A stretch of 64,000 bases of DNA, from NCBI RefSeq assembly GCF_042687825.1, contig NZ_JBHUQE010000015.1, positions 14,598 through 78,597 of the forward strand. The letters are read 5' to 3'. A model generated the notes under the pieces. That model was not told the DNA's origin. It saw only the letters and a program-made list of their open reading frames with translations, and did no database searches. Below, piece after piece: positions 17,813-27,046 of this stretch; positions within the stretch are counted from its first letter, which is position 1, and every line of letters begins with the position of its first letter. The DNA comes from Sedimentitalea sp042687825. Lineage in GTDB: Bacteria > Pseudomonadota > Alphaproteobacteria > Rhodobacterales > Rhodobacteraceae. A program made the translations under genes and the position numbers.

Positions 17813-19435
17813 TCAGTTGGCCTGACGGCGCAAGAACGCGGGAATTTCGATCCGATCCTGATCCTGATCCACATCTTCCTGGGCCTGTGGGCGGGGGGCT
17901 GGCTGGTGCATCTGCGGCTGCTGGCGCACGGCCTGGACACCCCGTTCGGACGGGGTATCGCCAGCATGGCCGGTCATTCTGTTGATCAGCGAATTGACGC
18001 TGAAACGGGCCTTGTCGGCGCTGGCGGCGACACTTTGGCCCCGTTGCGGCGCTGACGGCACCTTTTGCGCCGCGACCTGCAGACGTTTCAGGGTTTCGGG
18101 CGACGGCGTGCCCGGGGTCGCCGCGCGCGGCGCAACAAATGCGGCAGGCTGGGATTCGACCTGTTCGCTGCGCGGCTCGAATGCCGGCATCTCGGGGCGA
18201 TATGCCGGCGGCGGCAGATCGTCATCCGCGGCACGCTCTGGCGCCACCTCTTCGGCGCGCGGCTCGAACAGGTTCTCGACCGGCGCGTCCTCGATGACCG
18301 TGTCGACCGGCTGCTCGCGATCTTCAAACAGGCTCGGTTCCTCGGGGGCCTGGGCAGCCACGGCTGCCACTTGTTCCTGCTGCGGCTCCGGCGCTTCCTC
18401 TGCGGTGACGGTCGCGCGCAGCGGCGCCGACATCGAGCGGCGCGGCACCGGGATATCGGTGTTCACATCCATCGCATCGATGCCGGTGGCGACGACGCTG
18501 ACCCGCATCAGGCCCTGCATGTCGGTGTCCAAAGTCGAGCCGACGATGATGTTGGCGTCCGGGTCGACCTCTTCGCGGATGCGGTTGGCGGCTTCGTCCA
18601 GTTCGAACAGGGTCAGGTCGTGGCTGCCGGTGATGTTGATCAGCACGCCCTTTGCGCCGCGCAGGCTGATCTCGTCCAGCAGCGGGTTGGCGATGGCCTT
18701 TTCGGCGGCCTGGATTGCGCGATCCTCGCCCTCGGCCTCGCCCGTGCCCATCATCGCCTTGCCCATCTCGTCCATCACGGCGCGCACATCGGCAAAGTCC
18801 AGGTTGATCAGGCCCGGCCGCACCATCAGGTCGGTCACGCCCTTGACGCCCTGATACAGCACGTCATCGGCCATCGAGAAGGCTTCGGTAAAGGTGGTTT
18901 TCTCGTTCGCCAGCCGGAACAGGTTCTGGTTGGGAATGATGATCAGGGTATCGACGACCTTTTGCAGGTTCTCGACCCCGTCTTCGGCCTGGCGCATGCG
19001 TTTGGCGCCCTCGAACTGGAAGGGCTTGGTGACGACGCCGACGGTCAATACGCCCAATTCCCGCGCCGCCTGGGCGATGATCGGGGCCGCACCGGTGCCG
19101 GTGCCGCCACCCATGCCGGCGGTGATGAAACACATATGTGCGCCGGCCAGATGATCGACGATCTGCTCGATGCTTTCCTCGGCCGCCGCGGCACCGACGC
19201 TGGCCCGGGCGCCCGCGCCCAACCCTTCGGTCACCTTGACGCCCAGCTGCACCCGGTTTTCCGAGGCGCTCTGCTGCAGAGCCTGTGCATCCGTGTTGGC
19301 AACCACGAACTCGACCCCGTCGAGCTGTTTTTCGATCATGTTGTTGACCGCGTTGCCGCCTGCCCCGCCGACACCGAACACGGTGATCCGAGGTTTCAAG
19401 TCGTCCTGTCCGGGCATCGAAAGGTTCAATGTCAT
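17813..19435 (-). CDS. ftsZ: cell division GTPase FtsZ
   Basis: 540 residues. The tubulin-like GTPase core (about 15-330) has the G-box GGGTGTG at 109-115. A long Glu/Pro/Ala-rich linker of about 190 residues follows, and the end is the conserved tail (EIPAFLRRQAN) that binds FtsA and other Z-ring partners. The long linker is normal for alphaproteobacteria. ATG 19435 was preferred over an upstream GTG at 19465 because GGCGGA precedes it and MTLNLS is the family N-terminus. Its 174-bp upstream spacer holds a candidate promoter. Confidence 0.98.
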   Translation of the reverse strand: MTLNLSMPGQDDLKPRITVFGVGGAGGNAVNNMIEKQLDGVEFVVANTDAQALQQSASENRVQLGVKVTEGLGAGARASVGAAAAEESIEQIVDHLAGAHMCFITAGMGGGTGTGAAPIIAQAARELGVLTVGVVTKPFQFEGAKRMRQAEDGVENLQKVVDTLIIIPNQNLFRLANEKTTFTEAFSMADDVLYQGVKGVTDLMVRPGLINLDFADVRAVMDEMGKAMMGTGEAEGEDRAIQAAEKAIANPLLDEISLRGAKGVLINITGSHDLTLFELDEAANRIREEVDPDANIIVGSTLDTDMQGLMRVSVVATGIDAMDVNTDIPVPRRSMSAPLRATVTAEEAPEPQQEQVAAVAAQAPEEPSLFEDREQPVDTVIEDAPVENLFEPRAEEVAPERAADDDLPPPAYRPEMPAFEPRSEQVESQPAAFVAPRAATPGTPSPETLKRLQVAAQKVPSAPQRGQSVAASADKARFSVNSLINRMTGHAGDTPSERGVQAVRQQPQMHQPAPRPQAQEDVDQDQDRIEIPAFLRRQAN

Positions 19436-19541
19436 CTGAGTTCCGCCTGTGCTGCCGACCCGCATTCGCGGGTATTTTTACGTTGTATTCTCCCGACTCT
19501 ACCTGCCTGCATGTCGGGCGTCACCAAAAAAAACGTGAATT

Positions 19542-19559
19542 TGCCCCATTATATGGGCA
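19542..19559 (-). promoter_or_regulatory. candidate ftsZ promoter -10 within an inverted repeat
   Basis: The minus strand carries a perfect TATAAT (19553-19548) about 113 bases before the ftsZ ATG. It sits inside TGCCC-N8-GGGCA, an inverted repeat that could be an operator. The -35 is poor (GATTTT at 17 bp). A GACTC (GANTC, the CcrM methylation motif) lies downstream at 19495-19499 in the leader. Confidence 0.5.
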
Positions 19560-19609
19560 TTTCCACGCAAAAATCCGCGCGATCTGGATGTTCTGGCAAG
19601 ATATTGCGT

Positions 19610-20944
19610 TTACCAATTGTCCTTGAACCATTTTACCGCCCGCCGCAGCGATCGCCGCGGATAGCGGTCGACCGGGATTTCAAAGTCCCACCATTCGTCC
19701 TGGGGATGGGCCGCGAACAGCGCCAGCCCGACCGCTCCGGCAAATCCCGGCCCGGTCGCGGCCTGCGGCAGCCCGTGCACCCGCAGCGGCCGTCCCAGCC
19801 GGACCTGCTGGCCCAGGATACGGCTGGCCAGCCCGTCCAGACCGGGAATCTGGCTGCCGCCGCCGGTCAGCACGATCTGCTGGCTGGGCAGGTGTTCGAA
19901 CCCGGCCGCATCCAGACGGGCGCGCACCTCTTCCAGGATTTCTTCGACCCGCGGGCGCATGATGCCGATCAGTTCGGCGCGGCTGACGGTGCGCCGGTCA
20001 TGTTCGTAATCCCCGGTATCGCCGCCGATCTCGATCATCTCGCGATCGTCCATGCCGGTGGCATGCACGCCCCCGTAAAAGGTCTTGATCCGTTCCGCAT
20101 TCGCCGCCGGGATGCCCAGCCCCATCGAGATGTCGGCGGTCACGTGGTCCCCGCCCATGCGCACGCAATCGGCATAGATCATGTGCTTCTTCATAAAGAT
20201 CGACACACCGGTTGCGCCACCGCCGATATCGATGCAGGCCGCGCCCAGTTCCTGCTCGTCCTCGACCAGCGCCGAGATGCCGCTGGCATAGGCAGAGCTG
20301 GCGATACCCGCCAGTTCGAGGTCGCAGCGCTTGACACAATGCACCAGGTTCTGCACCGCGGCGGCATCCACCGTTAGCATGTGCATGTCCACCGACAGGA
20401 CCTGACCCAGTTGCCCGCGCGGGTCGTTTAGCCCCGAGCGGTGATCCAGCGCGAAGTTCACCGGCTGGGCATGCATGACCTCGCGGTCCGCGCCGAAATC
20501 CGGCACCTCGCAGGCGGCCAGCACCCGGGCGACCTCGCTTTCGGTCACCACCTGCCCTTCCAGCTCGACCTGGGCATCCAGCCCATAACTGCGCGGATTG
20601 GCGCCCGACAGGCAGGCGATCACATGATCGACCCGGATTTCGGCCATCTTCTGTGCGGCCTGCAACGCCGTGCGAATGGCGCGTTCGGTTTCCTGCATCG
20701 CGGTGATTTCGCCGAACTGAACTCCGCGCGACCGGGTGGTGGCGGCGCCGATCACGCGAAACCCGGATTGCCCGGCCAGCGAGCCGATCGAATTATCCTC
20801 GCTCAGCCGGCCGGGGCCGTCAAAGCGCAGCACCAGACAGGCGGTCTTGGAACTGCCGACATCCAGAATGGCGATGACCCCGCGTTGCAGCGCCTGTTGC
20901 CGCATCTGCCGCATCGCCCGTTGTGTGTGATAGAAATCTGCCAT
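19610..20944 (-). CDS. ftsA: cell division protein FtsA
   Basis: 444-residue actin-fold protein that tethers FtsZ to the membrane and recruits later division proteins. AILDVGSSKTACLVLRF is the phosphate-1 loop, ACIDIGGGATGVSIF phosphate-2, and VLTGGGSQIPGL the adenosine motif. The C-terminal RRAVKWFKDNW is the amphipathic membrane anchor. It starts three bases after ftsQ ends, so the two are co-transcribed. Confidence 0.97.
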   Translation of the reverse strand: MADFYHTQRAMRQMRQQALQRGVIAILDVGSSKTACLVLRFDGPGRLSEDNSIGSLAGQSGFRVIGAATTRSRGVQFGEITAMQETERAIRTALQAAQKMAEIRVDHVIACLSGANPRSYGLDAQVELEGQVVTESEVARVLAACEVPDFGADREVMHAQPVNFALDHRSGLNDPRGQLGQVLSVDMHMLTVDAAAVQNLVHCVKRCDLELAGIASSAYASGISALVEDEQELGAACIDIGGGATGVSIFMKKHMIYADCVRMGGDHVTADISMGLGIPAANAERIKTFYGGVHATGMDDREMIEIGGDTGDYEHDRRTVSRAELIGIMRPRVEEILEEVRARLDAAGFEHLPSQQIVLTGGGSQIPGLDGLASRILGQQVRLGRPLRVHGLPQAATGPGFAGAVGLALFAAHPQDEWWDFEIPVDRYPRRSLRRAVKWFKDNW

Positions 20945-20947
20945 TCG

Positions 20948-21820
20948 TCACTGCCCGCTTGCGTTGATTTCCCGGATTCGCCACCAGTCCTGGACGGCGT
21001 CCGATGTCATTCTTAAGGTCGGCCGCGCCATCAGCCGCATGTCCACGACGGCGACGTCGCGTTCCAGCATGTCCTGCGCCTGCCCCAGGGCAATCACCCG
21101 TTCCAGCGCGCTGACCGGGTCGGCACCGGGCAGCAGGATGCGCTGATCGCGGTCCAGCACCACGTCCCAGCGCCGTTCGCCGACGCGCACCAACCCGCGC
21201 AGCCGGTCGCCCAGCGGTTCTGCCGCCTCGATCAGCGCCAGCGCCTCGGCGACCCGGTGTTCAGCACCCTCGCCGGCGATCAGGGGCAGATCGCCCCGGA
21301 CCGAGCGCCGGGGAATGTCCTGGATATGCGCGCCGGTTTCATCCAGCAGTTCAAGCCCGGTGCGGGTGCGCCAGACGACGACGGGCACCCGTTCGGTCAC
21401 GTCCACCTGCAGGATGCCGCCGGGCCGAACGCGCAGACCTACTGATTTCACTGGCGCCAGTTCCGCGATCCTGGCCCGGATCTGCGCCAGATCCAGATCA
21501 AAGGAACTGATCGGAAATTCCAGCGGCACCGCCTGGCGTATCGCGTCCGACAGGTTTGATCCGGCCCCATCGATGGCCATCAGGTTGACCATGAATTCCG
21601 GGCGTTCCTCGATGCTGGCGCGAATGTCCGACACCGTCAGCAGCAGCCCCTGCCGCCGCTCGGAATCCGCCAGATACCCCGTGACGGCGGCCAAAATCAG
21701 GGTAACCGGGACGCCGATGCGCAGCCCCAGGCGAATGCCCGGCGTCAGCATCCAGCGCTGCATGCGGTATCGCAGACGCGACGGTGCCGGATCGCGCGGC
21801 GGCGGGCTTACCGGTTGCAT
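20948..21820 (-). CDS. ftsQ: cell division protein FtsQ
   Basis: 290 residues. A short cytoplasmic segment is followed by one transmembrane helix (about 33-52), then a POTRA domain and the FtsQ beta domain (ILQVDVTERVPVVVWRT). FtsQ is the bitopic scaffold that links FtsL/FtsB and FtsI/FtsW to the early divisome. Its ATG at 21820 overlaps the end of ddl by 13 bp, so translation is coupled. Confidence 0.95.
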   Translation of the reverse strand: MQPVSPPPRDPAPSRLRYRMQRWMLTPGIRLGLRIGVPVTLILAAVTGYLADSERRQGLLLTVSDIRASIEERPEFMVNLMAIDGAGSNLSDAIRQAVPLEFPISSFDLDLAQIRARIAELAPVKSVGLRVRPGGILQVDVTERVPVVVWRTRTGLELLDETGAHIQDIPRRSVRGDLPLIAGEGAEHRVAEALALIEAAEPLGDRLRGLVRVGERRWDVVLDRDQRILLPGADPVSALERVIALGQAQDMLERDVAVVDMRLMARPTLRMTSDAVQDWWRIREINASGQ

Positions 21821-22728
21821 GACGCATCCTCGACCATCCAGCGGCACAAGGCACCAAAGCCGATCCCGATCGACGCGGCCTGTTCCGGGGACAGCGACGT
21901 CGGGGTCATGCCCGGCTGGGTGTTGGTCTCCAGCAGCACCAGACCGGCCTCGCCGCGCGCCTCGTCCCAGCGGAAATCGGTGCGGCTGACACCGCGGCAC
22001 CCCAGAACATCATGCGCGCGCACGGCGTATTCCATACACAGGTCAAAAATCGGCTGCGGGATGTCGGCGGGCACCACGTGGCGCGAGCCGCCGGGTTTGT
22101 ACTTGGCGTCGTAATCGTACCAGCCATCGGTCAGGATGTCGGTCACGGTCAGGGCCTTGTCCCCCATCACCGTGGTGGTCAGCTCACGCCCCGGGACAAA
22201 AGCCTCGACCATCACCTCTGCGGGCATGTCATCGGACAATTGCGGCGGCGCGTCGGCGGCCGCATTGACCAGATAGACCCCGACGGACGAGCCTTCGTTG
22301 TTGGGCTTGACCACATAGGGCGGGTCCATCACGTGTCCCGCCATCACCTGCGCCTTTTCGCAGATCAGACTGTGCACCACCGGCAGACCGGCGGCTTCGT
22401 AGGCCGCTTTGCTGCGTTGCTTGTCCATGGCCAGGGCCGAGGCCAGAACCCCGGAATGGGTATAGGGCAGGCCCAGCCATTCCAGCAGCCCTTGCACACA
22501 GCCATCTTCGCCCCAGCGGCCATGCAGGGCGTTGAACACCACATCCGGCGATGTGGCACGCAAACGGTCGCAGAGGTCTCGCCCTGCGTCCAGTTCCACG
22601 ACTTCAAATCCTTCGCCCCGCAGAGCGGCGGCGCATTCGCGCCCCGTGGACAGAGACACCTCGCGTTCGGCCGAGGGTCCGCCCATCAATACCGCCACTT
22701 TCCGGGGGGTCCTGCTCGGCTGACCCAC
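21808..22728 (-). CDS. ddl: D-alanine-D-alanine ligase
   Basis: 306-residue ATP-grasp enzyme making D-Ala-D-Ala for peptidoglycan. VAVLMGGPSAEREVSLSTG is the N-terminal signature, YVVKPNNEGSSVGVYLV the ATP-grasp core and VLLETNTQPGMTPTSL the metal-binding end. It starts at GTG 22728. It is 105 bp downstream of murB and overlaps ftsQ. Confidence 0.97.
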   Translation of the reverse strand: MGQPSRTPRKVAVLMGGPSAEREVSLSTGRECAAALRGEGFEVVELDAGRDLCDRLRATSPDVVFNALHGRWGEDGCVQGLLEWLGLPYTHSGVLASALAMDKQRSKAAYEAAGLPVVHSLICEKAQVMAGHVMDPPYVVKPNNEGSSVGVYLVNAAADAPPQLSDDMPAEVMVEAFVPGRELTTTVMGDKALTVTDILTDGWYDYDAKYKPGGSRHVVPADIPQPIFDLCMEYAVRAHDVLGCRGVSRTDFRWDEARGEAGLVLLETNTQPGMTPTSLSPEQAASIGIGFGALCRWMVEDASCNR

Positions 22729-22833
22729 GACAAGTGCCTCTGTTTTCCCGGACCTTATGAATGGCCGGTGTTCTTTTCTCCCGCTTACGCCGCGCCCGGT
22801 ATTTTGCCTGTCCGGTTGCGCGATCTGGGATGG

Positions 22834-23760
22834 TTATTCACCTGCGGGCTTACCAACCCGCATGATTTCCCACTCTAGCGTGATCCCGCTGGAATCGTAA
22901 ACCTTTTTTCGCACCTCTTCGCCCAACCCTTCGAGATCGGCGGCGGTAGCCCCGCCCGTGTTGATCAGGAAATTCGAGTGTTTCTCGCTCATCTGTGCGC
23001 CACCCCGGCGGGCGCCGCGCATCCCGGCCTGGTCGATCACCTTCCAGGCCTTGAGGTCGTGCACGTCATCGGCCCGGCCGGTGCTGGAAAATCCCGCCGG
23101 GTTGCGAAAGGTCGACCCGGCGCTGCGGTCGCGCGTCGGCTGGGTTTCGTCGCGTTTGCGCAGCTGGTCCTGCATGCGGGCATGCAGCCCCTCTGCCGGC
23201 GCGCGCGCGCCCTGCAGGGTCGCCTCGATCAGCACCGCGCCATCGGGCAGATCGGTCTGGCGATAGCGGAAATTCAGATCCGCCGGGCGCAGGGTGATGA
23301 TTTCGCCCGCGCGCGTCACCGCCCTGGCACTGACCAGATGATCGGCGACATAGCTGCCGTAACAGCCGGCATTCATCCGCACGGCGCCGCCGATGCTGCC
23401 CGGAATGGTGCGCAGAAAGGTCAGATCGACGCCGGCATCGGCGGCCTTGCGCGCCACATGCGCATCCAGCGCCGCCGCGCCGGCGGTCACGGTCTCGCCG
23501 TCGATTTCAATGCCATTGAACCCGCGCCCCAGCCGGATCACCACGGCGCGAATGCCGCCATCGCGCACGATCAGATTGCTGCCGACGCCCATGGGGAAGA
23601 CCGGTATCGCAGGGTCGAGTGCGGCCAGAAACTGCGCCAGGTCCTGCGCATCGGCCGGCTGAAACAGCCAGTCCGCCGGCCCGCCAACCCGCAGCCAGGT
23701 CAGGTCGGACAGGTCACGATTCGGCGTCAGTCTGCCGCGCGGGGTCGGGAGGTGGGTCAT
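22834..23760 (-). CDS. murB: UDP-N-acetylenolpyruvoylglucosamine reductase MurB
   Basis: 308-residue FAD enzyme that reduces UDP-GlcNAc-enolpyruvate to UDP-MurNAc. FAD-binding WLRVGGPADWLFQ and PIxVxGxGSNLIVRDGG-like sequence, GSIGGAVRMNAGCYG, and the catalytic SAGSTFRNP and C-terminal Glu region (SEKHSNFLINTG) are all present. This is the short type I-like form usual in alphaproteobacteria. The Ala-rich gene precedes it 40 bp upstream. Confidence 0.97.
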   Translation of the reverse strand: MTHLPTPRGRLTPNRDLSDLTWLRVGGPADWLFQPADAQDLAQFLAALDPAIPVFPMGVGSNLIVRDGGIRAVVIRLGRGFNGIEIDGETVTAGAAALDAHVARKAADAGVDLTFLRTIPGSIGGAVRMNAGCYGSYVADHLVSARAVTRAGEIITLRPADLNFRYRQTDLPDGAVLIEATLQGARAPAEGLHARMQDQLRKRDETQPTRDRSAGSTFRNPAGFSSTGRADDVHDLKAWKVIDQAGMRGARRGGAQMSEKHSNFLINTGGATAADLEGLGEEVRKKVYDSSGITLEWEIMRVGKPAGE

Positions 23761-23800
23761 GCATGCTTGCTAGCCAACCTTGGGTCCGGCCACAAGCAGG

Positions 23801-25159
23801 TCAACCGCCACCCTTGGACAACAGGTCCTTGGCGGATTTGATGATGGTCCCAGCCTTTTTTGGCGCAAAACACAGTGCACCGACCGCAACACCTGCGTTG
23901 ACCGGCAATCCCAACAGTGCCGCAAGATATGCCGACCCTCCGATCAGTCCGAACTGAACGGCCCCTGTCCCGGCCTCCCAAACGCCCTGCACGACCTCAT
24001 CCGCCTTTTGTCGCGGCAGTTCGGCCAGCTTTCGGGAATACAGACGCCACAGCTTTTCGGTCTGTGCCGCCTGCGGTTCCGTGACCGGACCAGCAACGGG
24101 CACAGATTTGCGCATCTGAACGATCGCCTCATGCAGCATCAGATAGACGCCAATTTGGCGGATTGCTTCGTCGCGATCGTCATCATCGCGATAATTGCGC
24201 GTTTGCAGGCGTTCCAGTTCCAGCAGGATCGAGGATTCAATGGCCTCGTAGGTCGGCGGCAATTCCCTTCTGTTGCGCTCCATGGCCTGCCGGACACCCG
24301 CCACCGTGGGTTGCTGCGCAGATGGCAGCGATTGCAATTGCGCGTCCAATCCCTCGTGGTCGGGTTTAGACCTCTTTGCCTCAAGCTTTGCGATCTCCCG
24401 CGCAATGGCCTGCGGCCCGGCATCCCAGACCGAATTATCGATCAGGGCGATCTGTTCCAGCAGGTCCCAATCGGGCGTGCGACCGGCCAGCGCGTCCTCG
24501 TACCAATTGATCCAGAACGCCCATTCCGGACCGGTGGCCGTGGTTTTCACTTCTTGCCAAAGTCGCGCAAACGGGGGGGCGTGATCGTGCCACAGCGGGG
24601 TCGAAAAGACATCGCCGCCCTCAGACAGAATCCGGCAATCCTTTTGGATGCAACTCCAACGCAGGGTTCGAGCGGTACCGTCTCCGGCTTCGTCGGCGAC
24701 GGTGGCCGCTGCGGCTGTGGCGTTGGCAAAGGAGGTGGTGGCGGTGCATAGGGTGGCGGTGACGAAGGCAGCGTTGGTAATGGAGGCGGTGGCGACGTTG
24801 GATAAGGGGCCAACGTAGCCGAGAGCAGCGGCTTGGGCGTGGGAAGCGGCTTGGGCGTGGGAAACGACTTGGGCGAGCGAAGCGGTAGCGGCCTCTCTGA
24901 TCGCGGTGGTTAGTAGTGGACTAGCAACCCCCGAGATCAGGCAACAGCGCGAAGTCATTAACGCTGTCAAATCCTTTTGCCACACCGTATCCGCCGATGC
25001 CTGGGTCCACCAAATCGGCAGAATTCGCATGGCCGCACGGTGCGCAATGGTTACGGCCACGGCCCGGGCGGCGTCCTCATTCAACCCATTCTCTTTGGGC
25101 CAGTCGGTCAGCCAGGACTGCAGACTGTCCCGATCCTTGATATCGGCGATGTCGATCAT
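23801..25159 (-). CDS. Ala-rich low-complexity protein inside the dcw cluster, unknown
   Basis: 452 residues, no recognised domain. The N-terminus (residues 1-75, IAHRAAMRILPIWW) resembles proteins found sporadically in Rhodobacterales. Residues about 85-165 are low complexity, with an 18-bp unit repeated three times in the DNA (24828-24881, coding SHAQAA-like units) and then a run of Ala/Thr/Asn. The middle is Trp-rich and helical; the C-terminus has a Gly/Ala hydrophobic stretch (residues about 405-440) that may enter the membrane. GC content is lower than in the flanking mur genes, so it looks like an insertion between the murC side and murB. Confidence 0.6.
   Translation of the reverse strand: MIDIADIKDRDSLQSWLTDWPKENGLNEDAARAVAVTIAHRAAMRILPIWWTQASADTVWQKDLTALMTSRCCLISGVASPLLTTAIREAATASLAQVVSHAQAASHAQAAALGYVGPLSNVATASITNAAFVTATLCTATTSFANATAAAATVADEAGDGTARTLRWSCIQKDCRILSEGGDVFSTPLWHDHAPPFARLWQEVKTTATGPEWAFWINWYEDALAGRTPDWDLLEQIALIDNSVWDAGPQAIAREIAKLEAKRSKPDHEGLDAQLQSLPSAQQPTVAGVRQAMERNRRELPPTYEAIESSILLELERLQTRNYRDDDDRDEAIRQIGVYLMLHEAIVQMRKSVPVAGPVTEPQAAQTEKLWRLYSRKLAELPRQKADEVVQGVWEAGTGAVQFGLIGGSAYLAALLGLPVNAGVAVGALCFAPKKAGTIIKSAKDLLSKGGG
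24828..24881. repeat. three 18-bp tandem units in the Ala-rich gene
   Basis: Units start at 24828, 24846 and 24864. The first two (GCGGCTTGGGCGTGGGAA) are identical and the third differs at four to five positions. They are in frame, so copy number could change without disrupting the protein. Confidence 0.8.
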
Positions 25160-25202
25160 TGCGCCGGACTGTGCTGCGCGGGATGCCGGGCCACGACCCG
25201 GA

Positions 25203-25499
25203 CTATGTGCGCGCGGCGCGGTTGCGCAGGGCGCGGCCGCCCAGGGTGCCCATGATCGCCGCGAACAGCGCTGGAAAGACGCCGCCGGTCAGCCAGACAA
25301 AGGGAACAAAGGCGGTCTCTTCGTCGCCGGGTTGGATCGTGGCAAGCCAGACGATCAGCACCAGCGACACCAGCGACAGCAGGCTGGGCAACAGCCACAG
25401 CCAGCGCCCGGTCAGATAGCGCCCGCTGACAAGCCCGGCAATCGCGCCCAGGATCATCGCGGTCAGGGGCAGAAAGGCAATGGTTCCGGATACGTCCAT
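25203..25499 (-). CDS. small three-helix membrane protein
   Basis: 98 residues with three hydrophobic helices (FLPLTAMILGAIAGLVSG, LWLLPSLLSLVSLVLIVWLA, FVWLTGGVFPALFAAIMGTLGG) and a basic C-terminus. No family recognised. It lies 37 bp downstream of the DUF2484 gene and probably in the same transcript. Confidence 0.65.
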   Translation of the reverse strand: MDVSGTIAFLPLTAMILGAIAGLVSGRYLTGRWLWLLPSLLSLVSLVLIVWLATIQPGDEETAFVPFVWLTGGVFPALFAAIMGTLGGRALRNRAART

Positions 25500-25536
25500 G
25501 TCGGTCTCCTTGCGGGTGCGCAGCGGCGCTGCCCAG

Positions 25537-25803
25537 TCAGTTCCTGGGCGCGGTCTTGCCCTGCCACAGGCGTTTTGTCCAGCGGCCCAGATAGATCACC
25601 GGCCAGCGCAGCACCGACATGCCGGCCAGCAGCACCGCCAGCCCGAGCCAGGGACCGTTCTGATAGGTGACATAGCCCAGGATCGGGATGCCGATGGCGA
25701 TCAGGGCATAGGCGCGACGCCAGTGATTGTCGCGGCTGGGCAGCATCGCCAGCACATTGGCGGCCAGCGCCCAGAACGCGGCCAGGATCAGCGACGGGGT
25801 CAT
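25537..25803 (-). CDS. DUF2484 family membrane protein
   Basis: 88 residues from ATG 25803 (MTPSLILAAFWALAANVLAMLPS). Three predicted transmembrane helices and the WRRAYALIAIGIPILGY segment match DUF2484, a family nearly confined to Rhodobacterales and usually found in the dcw cluster between murC and murB, as here. Function unknown; linkage suggests an envelope role. Confidence 0.8.
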   Translation of the reverse strand: MTPSLILAAFWALAANVLAMLPSRDNHWRRAYALIAIGIPILGYVTYQNGPWLGLAVLLAGMSVLRWPVIYLGRWTKRLWQGKTAPRN

Positions 25804-25852
25804 CGGATGTCCCCATTGCGCCGTCGGGTCGGGGAAAAGGCACAAAACGGGT

Positions 25853-27040
25853 TCATAGCATCCCCGCCAGCGCCACGACCAGCGCCGCAAGCGACAGCAC
25901 CAGCCCCAGAACCGGCACCGCCAGCGGCACGCGGAACGGCGCCGCCGGGGCGCGGCGTTTCTGCAGGATCAGCGCCAGGTTCACCAGCGCGAACACGGCC
26001 AGCAGGATCGACGAGGTGGTTTCCGCCAGCCGCACCAGCGGCACGAACAGCGCCGCCAGCACGACCAGCCCGCCCAACAGCAGAGTGGCCAGGACCGGCG
26101 TGCCAAAACGCGGATGCGCGTGGTGAAACACCGCCAGCGCCGGGCTGCGCCGGCCCAGACCGAACAGCACCCGGCTTGCCATGACGATCTGCGCCAGAAT
26201 GCCGTTCAGGGCGGCAAAGACGGCGATGCCGGCCAGGAACGCGCCATCGCCGCCTTGCCGGGTGCTCCAGACCAGCGCCAGCGGCCCGTCACTGGCCGCC
26301 AGCGCCGAGACCGGCACCGCCCGCACCGCCGCCAGCGCCACCAGGGCATAGATCACCGAGGTCACCGCCAGCGAGATCAGGATGGCGCGCGGCAGGGTGC
26401 GGCTGGGCCGGTCGACCTCTTCGGCCATGTTGACGATGTCCTCGAAACCGATGAAGGCGAAAAACGCCAGCACCGCGCCCATCCCGACCCCCGGCCACGC
26501 GATCGTCGCCGGCGCCACCCAGTCGGCCGACGGCGGTGCCGCCAGCCCGGCCCAGACCACCAGCACCAGCCCGCCGAACTCGATCACCGTGAACACCGCC
26601 ACCAGCGCCAGGCTTTCCAGCACGCCAAAGACCGCGACGGCGGTCAGCGCGATGCCCAGCACCAGAATCGCCGCGGTCGGGTCGATGCCGGTGACATGGG
26701 TCAGATAGCCGACGCCGCCGCGCAGAACCGCACCCGCCGAAACCGTGCCCGCAGCGACGATGGCCAATCCGACCAGCAGCGCCAGCGTCCGGCTGTTCAG
26801 CCCCTGTCCCACATAGGCCGCCTCGCCCGCCGCTTCGGGCAGGCGGGTGGCGTATTCGGCATAGCTGAGCGCCGTGGGCGCGACGATCAGCCCGGCCAGG
26901 ACAAAGGCGAGCGGCGCATAGACGCCGGCATCCGCGGCCACCGCGCCGACCAGCACATAGATGCCGGCGCCGACCATGACGCCGACGCCATAGGCGGTCA
27001 GCAATCCCGGTCCGATCCGGCGTTTCAGCGTTTCGGTCAT
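25853..27040 (-). CDS. APC-superfamily amino acid permease
   Basis: 395 residues, 11-12 transmembrane helices. The start GLLTAYGVGVMVGAGIYVLVG contains the helix-1 GxGIG-like break of APC transporters, and FFAFIGFEDIVNMAEEVDRPSRTLPRAI is the conserved helix 6-loop region. It starts seven bases after the murC stop, so it is read with murC, but it is not part of the usual dcw set. The substrate is not predictable. It is shorter than most APC proteins but appears complete. Confidence 0.88.
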   Translation of the reverse strand: MTETLKRRIGPGLLTAYGVGVMVGAGIYVLVGAVAADAGVYAPLAFVLAGLIVAPTALSYAEYATRLPEAAGEAAYVGQGLNSRTLALLVGLAIVAAGTVSAGAVLRGGVGYLTHVTGIDPTAAILVLGIALTAVAVFGVLESLALVAVFTVIEFGGLVLVVWAGLAAPPSADWVAPATIAWPGVGMGAVLAFFAFIGFEDIVNMAEEVDRPSRTLPRAILISLAVTSVIYALVALAAVRAVPVSALAASDGPLALVWSTRQGGDGAFLAGIAVFAALNGILAQIVMASRVLFGLGRRSPALAVFHHAHPRFGTPVLATLLLGGLVVLAALFVPLVRLAETTSSILLAVFALVNLALILQKRRAPAAPFRVPLAVPVLGLVLSLAALVVALAGML

Positions 27041-27046
27041 GGCTTG

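Noticed and set aside
18065..20377. 770-codon plus-strand frame opposite ftsZ and ftsA
   Set aside because: Antisense shadow of two essential genes.
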